64,000 nt of DNA from Mycobacterium sp. 3519A. Lineage in GTDB: Bacteria > Actinomycetota > Actinomycetes > Mycobacteriales > Mycobacteriaceae. This document shows positions 25,853 to 33,738 of the stretch, piece after piece. The stretch is taken from the NCBI RefSeq assembly GCF_900240945.1, contig NZ_OESG01000014.1, forward strand, positions 1,470,015-1,534,014. Reading direction: 5' to 3'. Under the pieces are notes generated by a model that made no database searches, had not been told where the DNA came from, and saw only the letters and a list, made by a program, of their open reading frames with translations. The position numbers were made by a program, and so were the translations under genes. Numbering within the stretch: position 1 is the stretch's first letter; each line of letters starts with the position of its first letter.

Positions 25853-26839
25853 ATGACGCGGTTTGGCTACACCCTGATGACAGAACAGAGCGGACCTAAA
25901 GAGCTTGTCCGGTATGCCGTTTCGGCGGAACGCGCGGGCTTCGACTTCGAGGTGTCCAGCGATCACTACTTCCCGTGGCTGGCGTCGCAGGGGCATGCGC
26001 CGTATGCCTGGTCGGTGCTGGGCGCCGTCGCCCAGGTCACCGAACGGGTGGAGCTGTTCACCTACGTGACGTGCCCGACGATGCGTTACCACCCGGCCGT
26101 GGTCGCGCAGAAGGCCGCCACGTTGCAGATCCTTGCCGACGGCCGCTTCACGCTCGGCCTCGGCAGCGGCGAGAACCTCAACGAACATGTCGTCGGCGGG
26201 CGATGGCCGACGGTGTCGCGTCGTCAGCTGATGCTCAAAGAGGCCATCCAGATCATCCGTGAGTTGTTCACGGGCGAGCTGGTCGACTGGAAAGGCGAGT
26301 ATTTCGAGGTGGATTCGGCGCGGATCTGGGATCTCCCTGACATTCCCGTCGCGATCGCCACGGCGGTGTCGGGTGAACGTTCGGTGGAGATGTTCGCGCC
26401 GTTGTCCGACCATTTGATCGCTGTGGAGCCGAAGAAGGCTCTCGTCGACGAATGGCATGATGCGCGCCGCGCGACCGGGCTGCCGGGCGACGTCAGGGTG
26501 ATCGGGCAGATACCGATCTGTTGGGACCCCGACCGCGACCGCGCGGTGCAGCGCGCGCACGATCAGTTCCGCTGGTTCGGCGGCGGGTGGGCCGTGAACG
26601 CCGATCTGCCGACCACGGCGGGTTTCGAGGGGGCCACTCAGTTCGTGAAACCGGAGGATGTCGCGGAATCCATTCCGTGCGGGCCGGATCTGGACGCCAT
26701 CGTGGACGCGGTGCGCAAGTACTGGGAGGCCGGTTTCACCGACATCGCACTCGTGCAGATCGGCGACGACGGCCAAGAGTTGTTTTTGAAGGAGGCGGCG
26801 GGCGCGCTGCTCGAGAAACTCCGGACGGCGGCGGGCTGA
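25853..26839 (+). CDS. F420-dependent LLM-class oxidoreductase
   Basis: The 328-residue product has the luciferase-like barrel fold with FGYTLMTEQSGPKELVRYA at the start, SSDHYFPWLASQGHAPYAW, RYHPAVVAQKAATLQILADGR and GSGENLNEHVVG, the pattern of the TIGR03557/F420-dependent glucose-6-phosphate-dehydrogenase-like branch. It should transfer hydride to or from coenzyme F420; the substrate is unknown. No ribosome-binding site is seen, in line with a near-leaderless message from the SigF-type promoter just upstream. Confidence 0.87.
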   Translation: MTRFGYTLMTEQSGPKELVRYAVSAERAGFDFEVSSDHYFPWLASQGHAPYAWSVLGAVAQVTERVELFTYVTCPTMRYHPAVVAQKAATLQILADGRFTLGLGSGENLNEHVVGGRWPTVSRRQLMLKEAIQIIRELFTGELVDWKGEYFEVDSARIWDLPDIPVAIATAVSGERSVEMFAPLSDHLIAVEPKKALVDEWHDARRATGLPGDVRVIGQIPICWDPDRDRAVQRAHDQFRWFGGGWAVNADLPTTAGFEGATQFVKPEDVAESIPCGPDLDAIVDAVRKYWEAGFTDIALVQIGDDGQELFLKEAAGALLEKLRTAAG

Positions 26840-26844
26840 TTGCC

Positions 26845-26869
26845 GTTTGGTGCACCTGATCCCGGGTAT
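26845..26869 (+). promoter_or_regulatory. SigF-type promoter of the manganese catalase gene
   Basis: GTTT (26845-26848), 15 bases, GGGTAT (26864-26869) matches the SigF consensus exactly and lies 44 bases before the catalase ATG. Confidence 0.72.
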
Positions 26870-26913
26870 TCGCCGGCGACCTGCCCACATCGTCGACAGC
26901 CCGGGAGGCGCCC

Positions 26914-27807
26914 ATGTTCATCCACAACAAAGACCTTCAATTCGAGGTGCGGGTCAGCGAACCCGACCCGCGTTTCGCCACACTGCTGCAGGAACAGTTC
27001 GGCGGCGCCAACGGTGAACTGAAGGCAGCGATGCAGTACTTCACGCAGGCGTTCGTGCTGCGGCAGAAGAACCCGAAGATGTACGACCTGTTCATGGACA
27101 TCGCCACCGAGGAGTTCAGCCATCTGGAGATGGTCGGGTCGATCATCACCATGCTGCTCGACGGCCTCAACGACGACCTCAAGATGGCCAACGAGCGGTG
27201 CGATTGGATGCCCGCCGTCGCCAGCCGTGACGGCCGCGACGCCATCATCCACAGCGTCGCAGTGAATCCCCTGTACTTTGCGCTGAGCGGCGGCGGCCCC
27301 GACGTCAAGGACTCCGCGGGCGTGCCGTGGCAAGGCACGTTCGTCAACGCGAACGGCGATCCGACGGTGGACCTGCGCAGCAATCTCGCGGCCGAGTCGC
27401 GCGCGAAGATCGTGTACGAGTACCTGAAGCAGTTCACCGATGATCCGGGCGTGCAGGACACCCTGACGTTCCTGATGACGCGGGAAGTCGCGCATTACCA
27501 ACAGTTCACGGCGGCGTTGAACGAATTGCCGGTGAACTTCCCGCCCGGTCAACTCGCCGGGGACGATCGGTTCCAGAATGTCGCGTTCAACATGTCCAAT
27601 GGCGACGGGTCGGTGCGCGGGCCGTGGAACGAGGGTCAGGGACCGTGGCCCGAAGGCATGGAGTGGGAGTACGTCGAGAAGCCCGAGCAGCAGTGGCTCG
27701 GCGGCACCAAACGGCAGAACAAGGGTGCTGAGCGCAGCCCGGAGGGACAGCCTGCGGTGCAGAGCGAAAAGCCGTTCACTCACGAACAGCGCACGCCCAC
27801 AGATTGA
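26914..27807 (+). CDS. Manganese catalase
   Basis: The 297-residue product is a dimanganese catalase that breaks down hydrogen peroxide without haem. The metal ligands expected from the family are visible: Glu35 in GANGELKAAMQY, Glu67 and His70 in TEEFSHLEM, Glu161 in LAAESRAK and His194 in REVAHYQQF. The ATG has a GGGAGG site seven bases upstream. The C-terminal 60 residues are polar and low in complexity. An upstream SigF-type promoter suggests expression in stationary phase or stress. Confidence 0.93.
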   Translation: MFIHNKDLQFEVRVSEPDPRFATLLQEQFGGANGELKAAMQYFTQAFVLRQKNPKMYDLFMDIATEEFSHLEMVGSIITMLLDGLNDDLKMANERCDWMPAVASRDGRDAIIHSVAVNPLYFALSGGGPDVKDSAGVPWQGTFVNANGDPTVDLRSNLAAESRAKIVYEYLKQFTDDPGVQDTLTFLMTREVAHYQQFTAALNELPVNFPPGQLAGDDRFQNVAFNMSNGDGSVRGPWNEGQGPWPEGMEWEYVEKPEQQWLGGTKRQNKGAERSPEGQPAVQSEKPFTHEQRTPTD

Positions 27808-27815
27808 TTCGCGCG

Positions 27816-28436
27816 TCAGCGAGGGCCGGCCAGGTGCCGGCCCTCGTCGCGTTCAGTGCTGTTGCGGGTCGGGTGGGTTCTTGTCGGCGCGGCCGCTGGC
27901 GGCGTCGCGCAGATGGTCTGCCATCGCGGCGACGGTTCCCATGGTCTTCTGCACGGTTGCGTTGGGCGGTGTGTCGGGATGCGGCCGGGTGGGGCGATCT
28001 TCTTGGCCGCCTCGAGCTTTTCACCTAGCTTCTCGCGGTGTTCGCGGCTGACCGCTGCCTCGAACGCAGGCCACACGACATCTTGCTCGTATTTGATGTG
28101 CTCGCGACCCGCCTTGACGAAGTCTTGAAGTGCCTGTTGGTATTCCGGGTCACCGGGTTTGCCGTCTTCGAGTGCCTGGAGCAGTTTCTTGCCCTCCTGC
28201 TCCTGGGTCAACGCGACGTCGGCGAGTTCGTCACCGCCCTCGACGGCGTCACGGACCGCCGGCCAGAAGAACTGCTCCTCGACGGCCTCGTGCTGGGATT
28301 CCGCGATGATCAGATTGGTCACCATCGTGGCCAGTCCGCTGGCGTCGGCACCGGAACCGGATGGCGCGCCGTCGAGCACCTCCAACATGCCGAGCACGCT
28401 TTTGTGGTCCCCACGAAGGAACGCCAGGGCATCCAT
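27816..28436 (-). CDS. Hemerythrin-domain protein, 3' end frameshifted
   Basis: The first 150 residues form a hemerythrin/HHE four-helix domain with the iron-ligand pattern RGDHKSV, ESQHEAVEEQFFWP and REHIKYEQDVVWP. Such proteins bind a di-iron centre and oxygen or NO. After about KKIAPP (near 27990) the tail turns into improbable Pro/Arg/Thr-rich sequence and runs through a terminator hairpin. The next frame instead reads TRPHPDTPPNATVQKTMGTV and ends in DKNPPDPQQH at 27853, typical of the family. One missing base near 27987-27995 therefore explains the tail. The ATG at 28436 begins MDALAFLRGD. Confidence 0.85.
   Translation of the reverse strand: MDALAFLRGDHKSVLGMLEVLDGAPSGSGADASGLATMVTNLIIAESQHEAVEEQFFWPAVRDAVEGGDELADVALTQEQEGKKLLQALEDGKPGDPEYQQALQDFVKAGREHIKYEQDVVWPAFEAAVSREHREKLGEKLEAAKKIAPPGRIPTHRPTQPCRRPWEPSPRWQTICATPPAAAPTRTHPTRNSTERDEGRHLAGPR
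27820..27846. terminator. Bidirectional terminator between catalase and hemerythrin genes
   Basis: CGAGGGCCGGC (27820-27830), a CAGGT loop and GCCGGCCCTCG (27836-27846) form a perfect 11-base stem with no U-tract, the usual mycobacterial type. It lies between the stop of the catalase and the inferred original stop of the hemerythrin gene (27853). Confidence 0.7.
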
Positions 28437-28473
28437 AGTGTCCGCCTTTCGCCGATGTGACAGTTCGCAGCGC

Positions 28474-28498
28474 ATACCCGGGGCGGACAGGTTGAAAC
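28474..28498 (-). promoter_or_regulatory. SigF-type promoter of the hemerythrin gene
   Basis: On the minus strand GTTT (28498-28495), 15 bases, GGGTAT (28479-28474) is another exact SigF-type match, 38 bases before the hemerythrin ATG. Confidence 0.7.
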
Positions 28499-28515
28499 GA
28501 AACGTCAACGGGTAG
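28490..28515 (+). promoter_or_regulatory. Weaker SigF-like promoter of the small acidic gene
   Basis: GGTTG (28490-28494), 15 bases and GGGTAG (28510-28515) resemble a SigF promoter with one change in each box. It overlaps the hemerythrin promoter on the other strand, and lies 25 bases before the ATG at 28540. Confidence 0.45.
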
Positions 28516-28539
28516 TTCAGCGTGGACGAAAGGATTGTG

Positions 28540-28677
28540 ATGCCACGCGGCAAAGGGATTTACGACGAGGAGAAGACCGTCGAGGAGACCGGCACGACCA
28601 GCGATACGGGCGATGCCGACACCACCGACGAGAACACGCCTGACGTCGCAGACACCGATCAGGAACCGACGGGTTAA
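28540..28677 (+). CDS. Very small acidic protein
   Basis: An ATG at 28540 with an AAAGGA ribosome-binding site opens a 45-codon frame: MPRGKGIYDEEKTVEETG followed by Asp/Thr/Glu-rich sequence ending in DQEPTG. The basic MPRGKGIYD start then strongly acidic tail looks like small stress proteins found across mycobacteria, but no function is known to me. It sits among SigF-type promoters next to catalase and hemerythrin genes. Its stop overlaps the stop of the convergent gene by three bases. Confidence 0.6.
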   Translation: MPRGKGIYDEEKTVEETGTTSDTGDADTTDENTPDVADTDQEPTG

Positions 28678-29348
28678 TCGGCGTCTCGGCCTTCCCGGCT
28701 ACGCCGATACGCCGCGCGCCGAATGTCGGCGAGCCAACTCGGGGCCAACTGCACGTCTTCGTCGCTGTGCAGGACCGGGTCGAACGCGATGTCGTCGGTG
28801 CTCGGATCGAGGTGCCGCAACGTCAGCCGGGCCAACGGTGAGAACCCGCTGAGCCCGCGGGCCTGCTCGACGTCGAATTCGAGTATGCCGGAGTCAATTT
28901 GGTTCCTGATGGTGTCCAGCGACAACCCCGGCTCATCGATCTGAGTGGACAGCCGGGCGCGAATCCACCACAGGCCGCCGTCGAAGCGAAGCGGCATCAG
29001 GCTGGAGAACGTCGTGCTCGTCCAGGACCGGGTGGGTGCCAAAACGACGCGGCTATTGGCGATCGTGGAGGCCAACAGCACATCCCACGGCATGCACGAC
29101 CGCAGATCCTGCGGTGGCGGGACACGCCATGCCAGGCCTGCGACGTCGGCCATGGCGCCGGGTAGTCCGATGCCCTTCGAGACGCGGGCGATCACGTCAC
29201 ACGACTGCATCGGCAGCCCACCGTCCGGTGGTGCCAGCCGTTCCAGGTAGCCCTCGGCGAGCACGCCGTCCGGGTGAAACAGGCGGCGGTGGTGGCGGGC
29301 GGCCGCACCGATCCGGATCGGCAACGCGGCGATATCTGAAGCATGCAC
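28674..29348 (-). CDS. Conserved actinobacterial protein of unknown function
   Basis: The 224-residue product contains HPDGVLAEGYLERL, a VIARVSKGIGLPGAMADVAGLAWR stretch and WDVLLASTIANSRVVLAP. This pattern is shared by a family in actinobacteria that is sometimes loosely called phosphodiesterase and has a weak catalase-like flavour in the first half; I see no haem or metal site that proves either. It is soluble, without signal peptide. It is convergent with the small acidic gene and divergent from the methyltransferase gene. Confidence 0.6.
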   Translation of the reverse strand: MHASDIAALPIRIGAAARHHRRLFHPDGVLAEGYLERLAPPDGGLPMQSCDVIARVSKGIGLPGAMADVAGLAWRVPPPQDLRSCMPWDVLLASTIANSRVVLAPTRSWTSTTFSSLMPLRFDGGLWWIRARLSTQIDEPGLSLDTIRNQIDSGILEFDVEQARGLSGFSPLARLTLRHLDPSTDDIAFDPVLHSDEDVQLAPSWLADIRRAAYRRSREGRDAD

Positions 29349-29394
29349 GGCCTAGGGGTGCCCGAAACGCCTGCGCGCAAAACTCCGACCACGG

Positions 29395-29419
29395 GTTTAA
29401 CCGTGGCGATACCGGGCAT
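29395..29419 (+). promoter_or_regulatory. Possible SigF-like promoter of the methyltransferase-CDGSH pair
   Basis: GTTT (29395-29398), 15 bases and GGGCAT (29414-29419) differ from the SigF form at one base of the -10 box. It lies 47 bases before the ATG at 29466. Confidence 0.35.
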
Positions 29420-29465
29420 TAATCAAGCAGCGCACGTCGCGCAAGCTAACCCTGTCGAAAGGCCG

Positions 29466-30161
29466 ATGTTGACCACCGCATACACCGACCTGGATCAGCC
29501 AGCCGTCATCGAGGGCGTGTATACGCCGCAAGAAGACTCGCAGCTGCTCATCGATGTCATGGAGAAGACCGGGTTGGCGCGCGGTCACCGCGTCGCCGAC
29601 CTCTGCACCGGCAGCGGGGTGGCGGCGATCGCCGCATACGAGCAGGGCGCGACCGAAGTCAGCGCATTCGACATCTGCCCCCGAGCCGTCCACTGCGCGA
29701 GGACCAACGCCGCAACTGCAGGCGTCGACGTCGCGGTGCACCTCGGGTCATGGGCGCGCGCAGTCGAATTCGGCCCCTACGACCTTGTGGTGTGCAACCC
29801 GCCCTACGTGCCGCACGATCCCGGCGCCGACGGCATGCGCTTGCCTGCGCATGTGGGGCCGTCCCGGGCGTGGGACGCCGGGTACAACGGACGCATGGTG
29901 CTCGATCCGTTGTGCACCACGGCGACACAGCTACTCGCGCACGGTGGCACCATGCTGGTGGTGCAATCCGAGTTCGCAGGCCCGCGGGAAACGTTGGCGC
30001 AGCTGGCAGGCGCCGGTCTCGACGCTGAAATCATCGCCTGGCAATGGATTCCGTTTGGGCCGGTGCTGAATGCGCGGGCCGAGTGGCTCGAGGAGACGGG
30101 CAGGCTCCAACCGGGCCGCCGAGAGGAAGAGTTGCTGGTGATCAGGGCGGACAAGCCATGA
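29466..30161 (+). CDS. HemK2/PrmC-like N5-type methyltransferase
   Basis: The 231-residue product has the methyltransferase core VADLCTGSGVAAIAA (motif I) and the VVCNPPYVPH motif that marks N-methylation of glutamine or other amide/amine nitrogens. The opening VYTPQEDSQLLIDVM matches the HemK2/MTQ2 family, which in archaea and eukaryotes methylates a release factor; the bacterial substrates are open. The N-terminal PrmC helical domain is missing. The ATG at 29466 fits the family start. Its stop overlaps the CDGSH start by ATGA. Confidence 0.85.
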   Translation: MLTTAYTDLDQPAVIEGVYTPQEDSQLLIDVMEKTGLARGHRVADLCTGSGVAAIAAYEQGATEVSAFDICPRAVHCARTNAATAGVDVAVHLGSWARAVEFGPYDLVVCNPPYVPHDPGADGMRLPAHVGPSRAWDAGYNGRMVLDPLCTTATQLLAHGGTMLVVQSEFAGPRETLAQLAGAGLDAEIIAWQWIPFGPVLNARAEWLEETGRLQPGRREEELLVIRADKP

Positions 30162-30376
30162 GCGACGAGGAAGCCCGGGTCGTCCGGGTGGTGCCGTCCG
30201 GGCCGGTGATGGTGCAGGGTCCGGTACGAATCGAAATGGCCGACGGCAGTGTGGTGGAATCCGACCGGTTCATGGTCGCGATCTGCACCTGCCGCCGCAG
30301 TAAGGACTACCCGTTGTGCGACACCAGCCATCGCTGCCGGGTACGGCCGAAGCGGTCAGCCCAGCGGCCGGCGTAG
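30158..30376 (+). CDS. CDGSH iron-sulfur domain protein
   Basis: The 72-residue product has one CDGSH [2Fe-2S] site with the Cys-X-Cys-X8-Cys-X3-His ligand set Cys43, Cys45, Cys54 and His58 (ICTCRRSKDYPLCDTSH). It should be a small redox or Fe-S transfer protein. It is translationally coupled to the methyltransferase and its 3' end overlaps the convergent diiron-type gene by 21 bases. Confidence 0.9.
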   Translation: MSDEEARVVRVVPSGPVMVQGPVRIEMADGSVVESDRFMVAICTCRRSKDYPLCDTSHRCRVRPKRSAQRPA

Positions 30377-31372
30377 CGATGACCGGCCTGCTTGCCAGCA
30401 CCGCATCACGTGGTCGGCGAGTCGGTCCTCCACCACGTCGCGGGCCTTGATCCCGAACACCACGTCGCGCTCCAGATGTGGTTCGCGCGCAATGAGATCC
30501 CCGACGACGTCCGTCCGCACCACCTGTTCGTGGACCGCATCGGCGACCACGTGCTCGCGGTAGAACCGGATGCACGGTTCGGGTGCGCCCATCCGCTCCA
30601 GCGCCTCGACCAGTCGGCGCGAACCCGGCGATGAGGTGATCTCCGTCGACGCGAAATGCCCGATGGCTGCGCCGCGGAACTCGCGGTGCAAACCGAACAA
30701 CGACATCAGGTTGACCGATGCCAACGCGTCGGCGGGCACGTCGTTGAAGTACGCCAGATAGGTGGAGTCGAGGTCGGCGGCCTCCATCAGATCGCCGTAC
30801 AGCTGCTGGTGCACCAAATGCCCTCTGCCGCCGCCGTATTCGTCGAACTCGACGGCGACGAACGAGGCCTTGGCCTGGCCGATCAGCCGCGGGATCGCGA
30901 AGGCGTGTGGGTCGGCCTCCTTGAGGTGGTACAGCGAGCGGTGCACGAAGTACTCACGCATCTGATTCCAGGTGCCGGTATCACGCAGGTAGTACGAGGG
31001 CCCGGTGCCGTCGACGGGCTCGACCGAAAGGGCATCCATCGCATCGGCCGCGGTCTCGTCGCGCGTGATCTCGCCGACATCCTGACGGACCGCGTCCAGG
31101 AAGGCGTCCTCGAGTCGGCCGCGGGCACGCAGCAGCGACGGATTCCATTCCCAGCGCGGATTGACGTTGTCGAATCCGCGGTAGTGCAGCTCGTAGCAGA
31201 TGTACAGCGCCACCTGCAGGTCGAGGCCGTACGGGTCCGCCTCGTAGAGGGGGACGTCGATGTGGCTGTCATTGAGGGCTGGGCGGCCACGCAGCGCCTC
31301 GATGATGGCAGAGGACAGCGGTCCGACCGCGTGGGGCAGTTTGGGTTCGACAGAAGTAGACGGCAAAGTCAC
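30356..31372 (-). CDS. Haem-oxygenase-like diiron (HDO) family protein
   Basis: The 338-residue product matches the group annotated as iron-containing redox enzymes. Candidate di-iron ligands lie in helices with VEFDEYGGGR (Glu175, Glu178), GHLVHQQLY (His185, His188) and FYREHVVADAVHEQV (Glu273, His274, His281). HDO enzymes use a transient di-iron centre and oxygen for N-oxidation, C-C cleavage or desaturation of amino or fatty acids. The substrate here is unknown. Adjacent genes for a CDGSH electron carrier and a methyltransferase suggest a shared oxidative pathway. Confidence 0.78.
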   Translation of the reverse strand: MTLPSTSVEPKLPHAVGPLSSAIIEALRGRPALNDSHIDVPLYEADPYGLDLQVALYICYELHYRGFDNVNPRWEWNPSLLRARGRLEDAFLDAVRQDVGEITRDETAADAMDALSVEPVDGTGPSYYLRDTGTWNQMREYFVHRSLYHLKEADPHAFAIPRLIGQAKASFVAVEFDEYGGGRGHLVHQQLYGDLMEAADLDSTYLAYFNDVPADALASVNLMSLFGLHREFRGAAIGHFASTEITSSPGSRRLVEALERMGAPEPCIRFYREHVVADAVHEQVVRTDVVGDLIAREPHLERDVVFGIKARDVVEDRLADHVMRCWQAGRSSLRRPLG

Positions 31373-31520
31373 GCCCGATGTAATTCCCCATGGCCGGGGT
31401 AGCCAAACTAAGGAGATAGCCTGCTACGGGCTCGCGCGCCTCATGTCGTGCGGGTCTGTTTAGTTCTACTGTTGGCGGGGAAGTCGACTCCCAGAGTTGT
31501 CGAGTCGCAGGGGGGACGTC

Positions 31521-31760
31521 GTGGTCGGCACCATGATCGCCATTTACTTCGCTGGCTGGATTGTCACGGGTTTCGCCGCGTATGCGGCAGGCAAGCGTCT
31601 TTCACACCGGCAGTCGCCTGCCGTGCACCCGTTGTTGGTCAGTGTCGCCGCAGGCGCGGTCTGGCCGCTGCTGTTGATCGGGTTGGTTGAGTTGAGTTCG
31701 GTGATCGTGCTGACGAAGGTGCCGTCGAAGCCGCGGCCGAGCCTCGGGATCTACGCGTAG
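31521..31760 (+). CDS. Small two-helix membrane protein
   Basis: GTG 31521 follows a strong GGGGGG-type ribosome-binding site and gives a 79-residue protein with two membrane helices (MIAIYFAGWIVTGFAAYAAG and LLVSVAAGAVWPLLLIGLVE), joined by a short basic loop, and a basic tail. An ATG at 31533 is an alternative start. No family is recognised. It ends eight bases from the convergent histidine kinase gene. Confidence 0.6.
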   Translation: MVGTMIAIYFAGWIVTGFAAYAAGKRLSHRQSPAVHPLLVSVAAGAVWPLLLIGLVELSSVIVLTKVPSKPRPSLGIYA

Positions 31761-31767
31761 CAACCCG

Positions 31768-33018
31768 TCATTCGTTCTCCATGACGGGGAGCCGGAGGGT
31801 GAAGGTCGCCCCCTGGCCAGGGGCGGAAGTGACCGTGATGTCGCCGCCGTGGGCTTGGGCGATCTCGCGCACCAGCGTCAACCCGATACCGTACGGTGCC
31901 CGCCGGGCGAGCCCCGTGTGACCCTCGCCGTGTGCGAACCGCGTAAACAGGATGGACATCGTTTCCGGATCGATGCCGATTCCATCGTCGGCGACAGTGA
32001 TGGTGGCCCGTCGGCCTTGACGTCCCACCCGCACGTCGACCCGCCCCCCGGCGTGCCCGTGGGCAAGCGCGTTGTCGATCAGTGACGTCAATGCGCGCCG
32101 GAGCGCGGCCCCTGATCCGACCACACGCAGCGTCGAGCCGCCGGACGTCGTGCATTCGTAGCCAATCGTGACGTCGAGAGATGTGGCGTAAGGCCTCATG
32201 CTGTCGCAGACGTCTGCCGCAAGAGTCGACAGGTCTACGACATCAGACGGTGCCGCGCCGGCCGTCATCGTCGCCGATGCGAGCAGATCGTCGACGATGT
32301 CCGCCAGCACCCTGGTGTCGGCCACCAAGGCATCGGCGTCCCCCTGCAACGCTTCGACATCACCCTCGTGGGCGTGTCGCGCCAGTAACTGCGCGCGGGT
32401 ATGCAGCACTGTCAGCGGTGCCCGCAATTCGTGAGACGCGTCCGCGACGAAACGGCGTTGCAGTGCGAGCGCCGTGGCGAGCGGCCGCACCGATCGCCGC
32501 GTGAAAAGTACGACAACGGCGATCGACGCCAAAATGCCTGCCAATTCCGCGAATCCGAGGGAGAGCAGAAGGCGCTTACGGCTGGCGTGGTACGGCGCCA
32601 TATCGAGAAGTGCCACCACTCTGCCTTGTGCGCGATCGATGACAAGCGCACGCAGCTCGGTACCGTGCGCGTCGACGTCCGTGAAACCCGTTGGGCCGCT
32701 GAGCAATGGAATTCCTGGCTGGCCACCGTCGCTGGTCGATACAGTGCCGCCGTTGTCTCGCAGGACCAACTCCATACCCGGGGGTGGGTCGTTGACGTCA
32801 TCGGCAGTCGATGCCACAGCCTGCAATTGGCTGGCGATCTGCCTGTTCTGCACGCGAACATCAACAACAAAAACCACCGCACCGACCACGACCAGCACCG
32901 CCGCCAACGCCAACGAGGCTTGGACGCCGGCAATCCGTCCTGCGCGGCGCACGACGGTCAAATCGCTTGCCGGCAGCGGCCGCTCAGCGGAATTGCGAGT
33001 GCCCCCGAAGAGGTTCAT
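31768..33018 (-). CDS. Sensor histidine kinase (end of redox operon)
   Basis: The 416-residue product has membrane helices at about 31-53 and 151-172 enclosing an extracytoplasmic sensor of about 95 residues, then HisKA with the phosphorylated His196 (ASHELRAPLTVLH) and an HATPase domain with N box LIDNALAHGH, G1 DDGIGID, and G2 YGIGLTLVREI. The sensor has no recognised fold. Its start overlaps the response regulator stop by ATGA. It is the last gene of the seven-gene operon, so it most likely reports on the same extracytoplasmic redox process. Confidence 0.9.
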   Translation of the reverse strand: MNLFGGTRNSAERPLPASDLTVVRRAGRIAGVQASLALAAVLVVVGAVVFVVDVRVQNRQIASQLQAVASTADDVNDPPPGMELVLRDNGGTVSTSDGGQPGIPLLSGPTGFTDVDAHGTELRALVIDRAQGRVVALLDMAPYHASRKRLLLSLGFAELAGILASIAVVVLFTRRSVRPLATALALQRRFVADASHELRAPLTVLHTRAQLLARHAHEGDVEALQGDADALVADTRVLADIVDDLLASATMTAGAAPSDVVDLSTLAADVCDSMRPYATSLDVTIGYECTTSGGSTLRVVGSGAALRRALTSLIDNALAHGHAGGRVDVRVGRQGRRATITVADDGIGIDPETMSILFTRFAHGEGHTGLARRAPYGIGLTLVREIAQAHGGDITVTSAPGQGATFTLRLPVMENE

Positions 33019-33695
33019 TCCAGACCGAATCGGTAACCCGTCCGATGGACGGTGCGGACGACCTGCTTGCCCAGCTTTCGCCGCAGATAATGCACGTACG
33101 AGTCGACGGCGCCTGGCGTTTCGGCATCATCGAAGACTGAATCGAGCAATTGCGCACGGCTGAACACCCGCTTGGGCGCCGTCATGAACATCGCCAGCAG
33201 CGACGCCTCGCGCGCGGACAACTCCACCTCCGAGCCCGTTGGGGTCGAACCTGTTACCCGCCGAGTGACCCGGTCCAACCGCAGGCCGCCGGCGCACACG
33301 GTGCTCGCCGCGTTGTCGGTGCGCCGCAGCAACGCCCGCACCCGGGCCTGCAATTCTTCGATTTCGAATGGCTTGACCACATAGTCCTGCGCCCCGGCGT
33401 CGAGGCCGTCGACCCGATCGGTCACCGAACCGCGGGCGGTCAGGATCAGCGCCGGTGTTGTCACCCCGCGGGCTCGCAGCAGCGATATCAGTTCGGAGCC
33501 GTCCATCACCGGCAGACCACGATCGACGATCAATGCGTCATACGTGCCCGTAAGGGCGCGGTGCAGCGCCTGCTGGCCGTCGAAGGCAGTATCGACCCGG
33601 TAATCCTGCTTTTCGAAGAGTTCGACGAGCATCGCGCTCAGTGCGCGGTCGTCCTCCACCAGCAGCAACGCGGGAGGAGACTGCGGTGTGGACAC
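33015..33695 (-). CDS. OmpR/PhoB-family response regulator
   Basis: From GTG 33695 the product has 226 residues: a receiver domain (LLLVEDDRALS; phospho-acceptor Asp58 in LIVDRGLPVMDG; Lys in DYVVKPFEIEEL) and a C-terminal winged helix (VELSAREASLLAMFM, then GAVDSYVHYLRRKL, VHRTGYRFGLE). A longer reading from 33764 adds 23 poorly conserved residues and would overlap the ferredoxin gene. It should control transcription in answer to the adjacent kinase, perhaps the operon itself. Confidence 0.9.
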   Translation of the reverse strand: MSTPQSPPALLLVEDDRALSAMLVELFEKQDYRVDTAFDGQQALHRALTGTYDALIVDRGLPVMDGSELISLLRARGVTTPALILTARGSVTDRVDGLDAGAQDYVVKPFEIEELQARVRALLRRTDNAASTVCAGGLRLDRVTRRVTGSTPTGSEVELSAREASLLAMFMTAPKRVFSRAQLLDSVFDDAETPGAVDSYVHYLRRKLGKQVVRTVHRTGYRFGLE

Positions 33696-33738
33696 GTTGC
33701 GAGGGTGCCACGCCAACCTGCCCACGACATGATATTTG

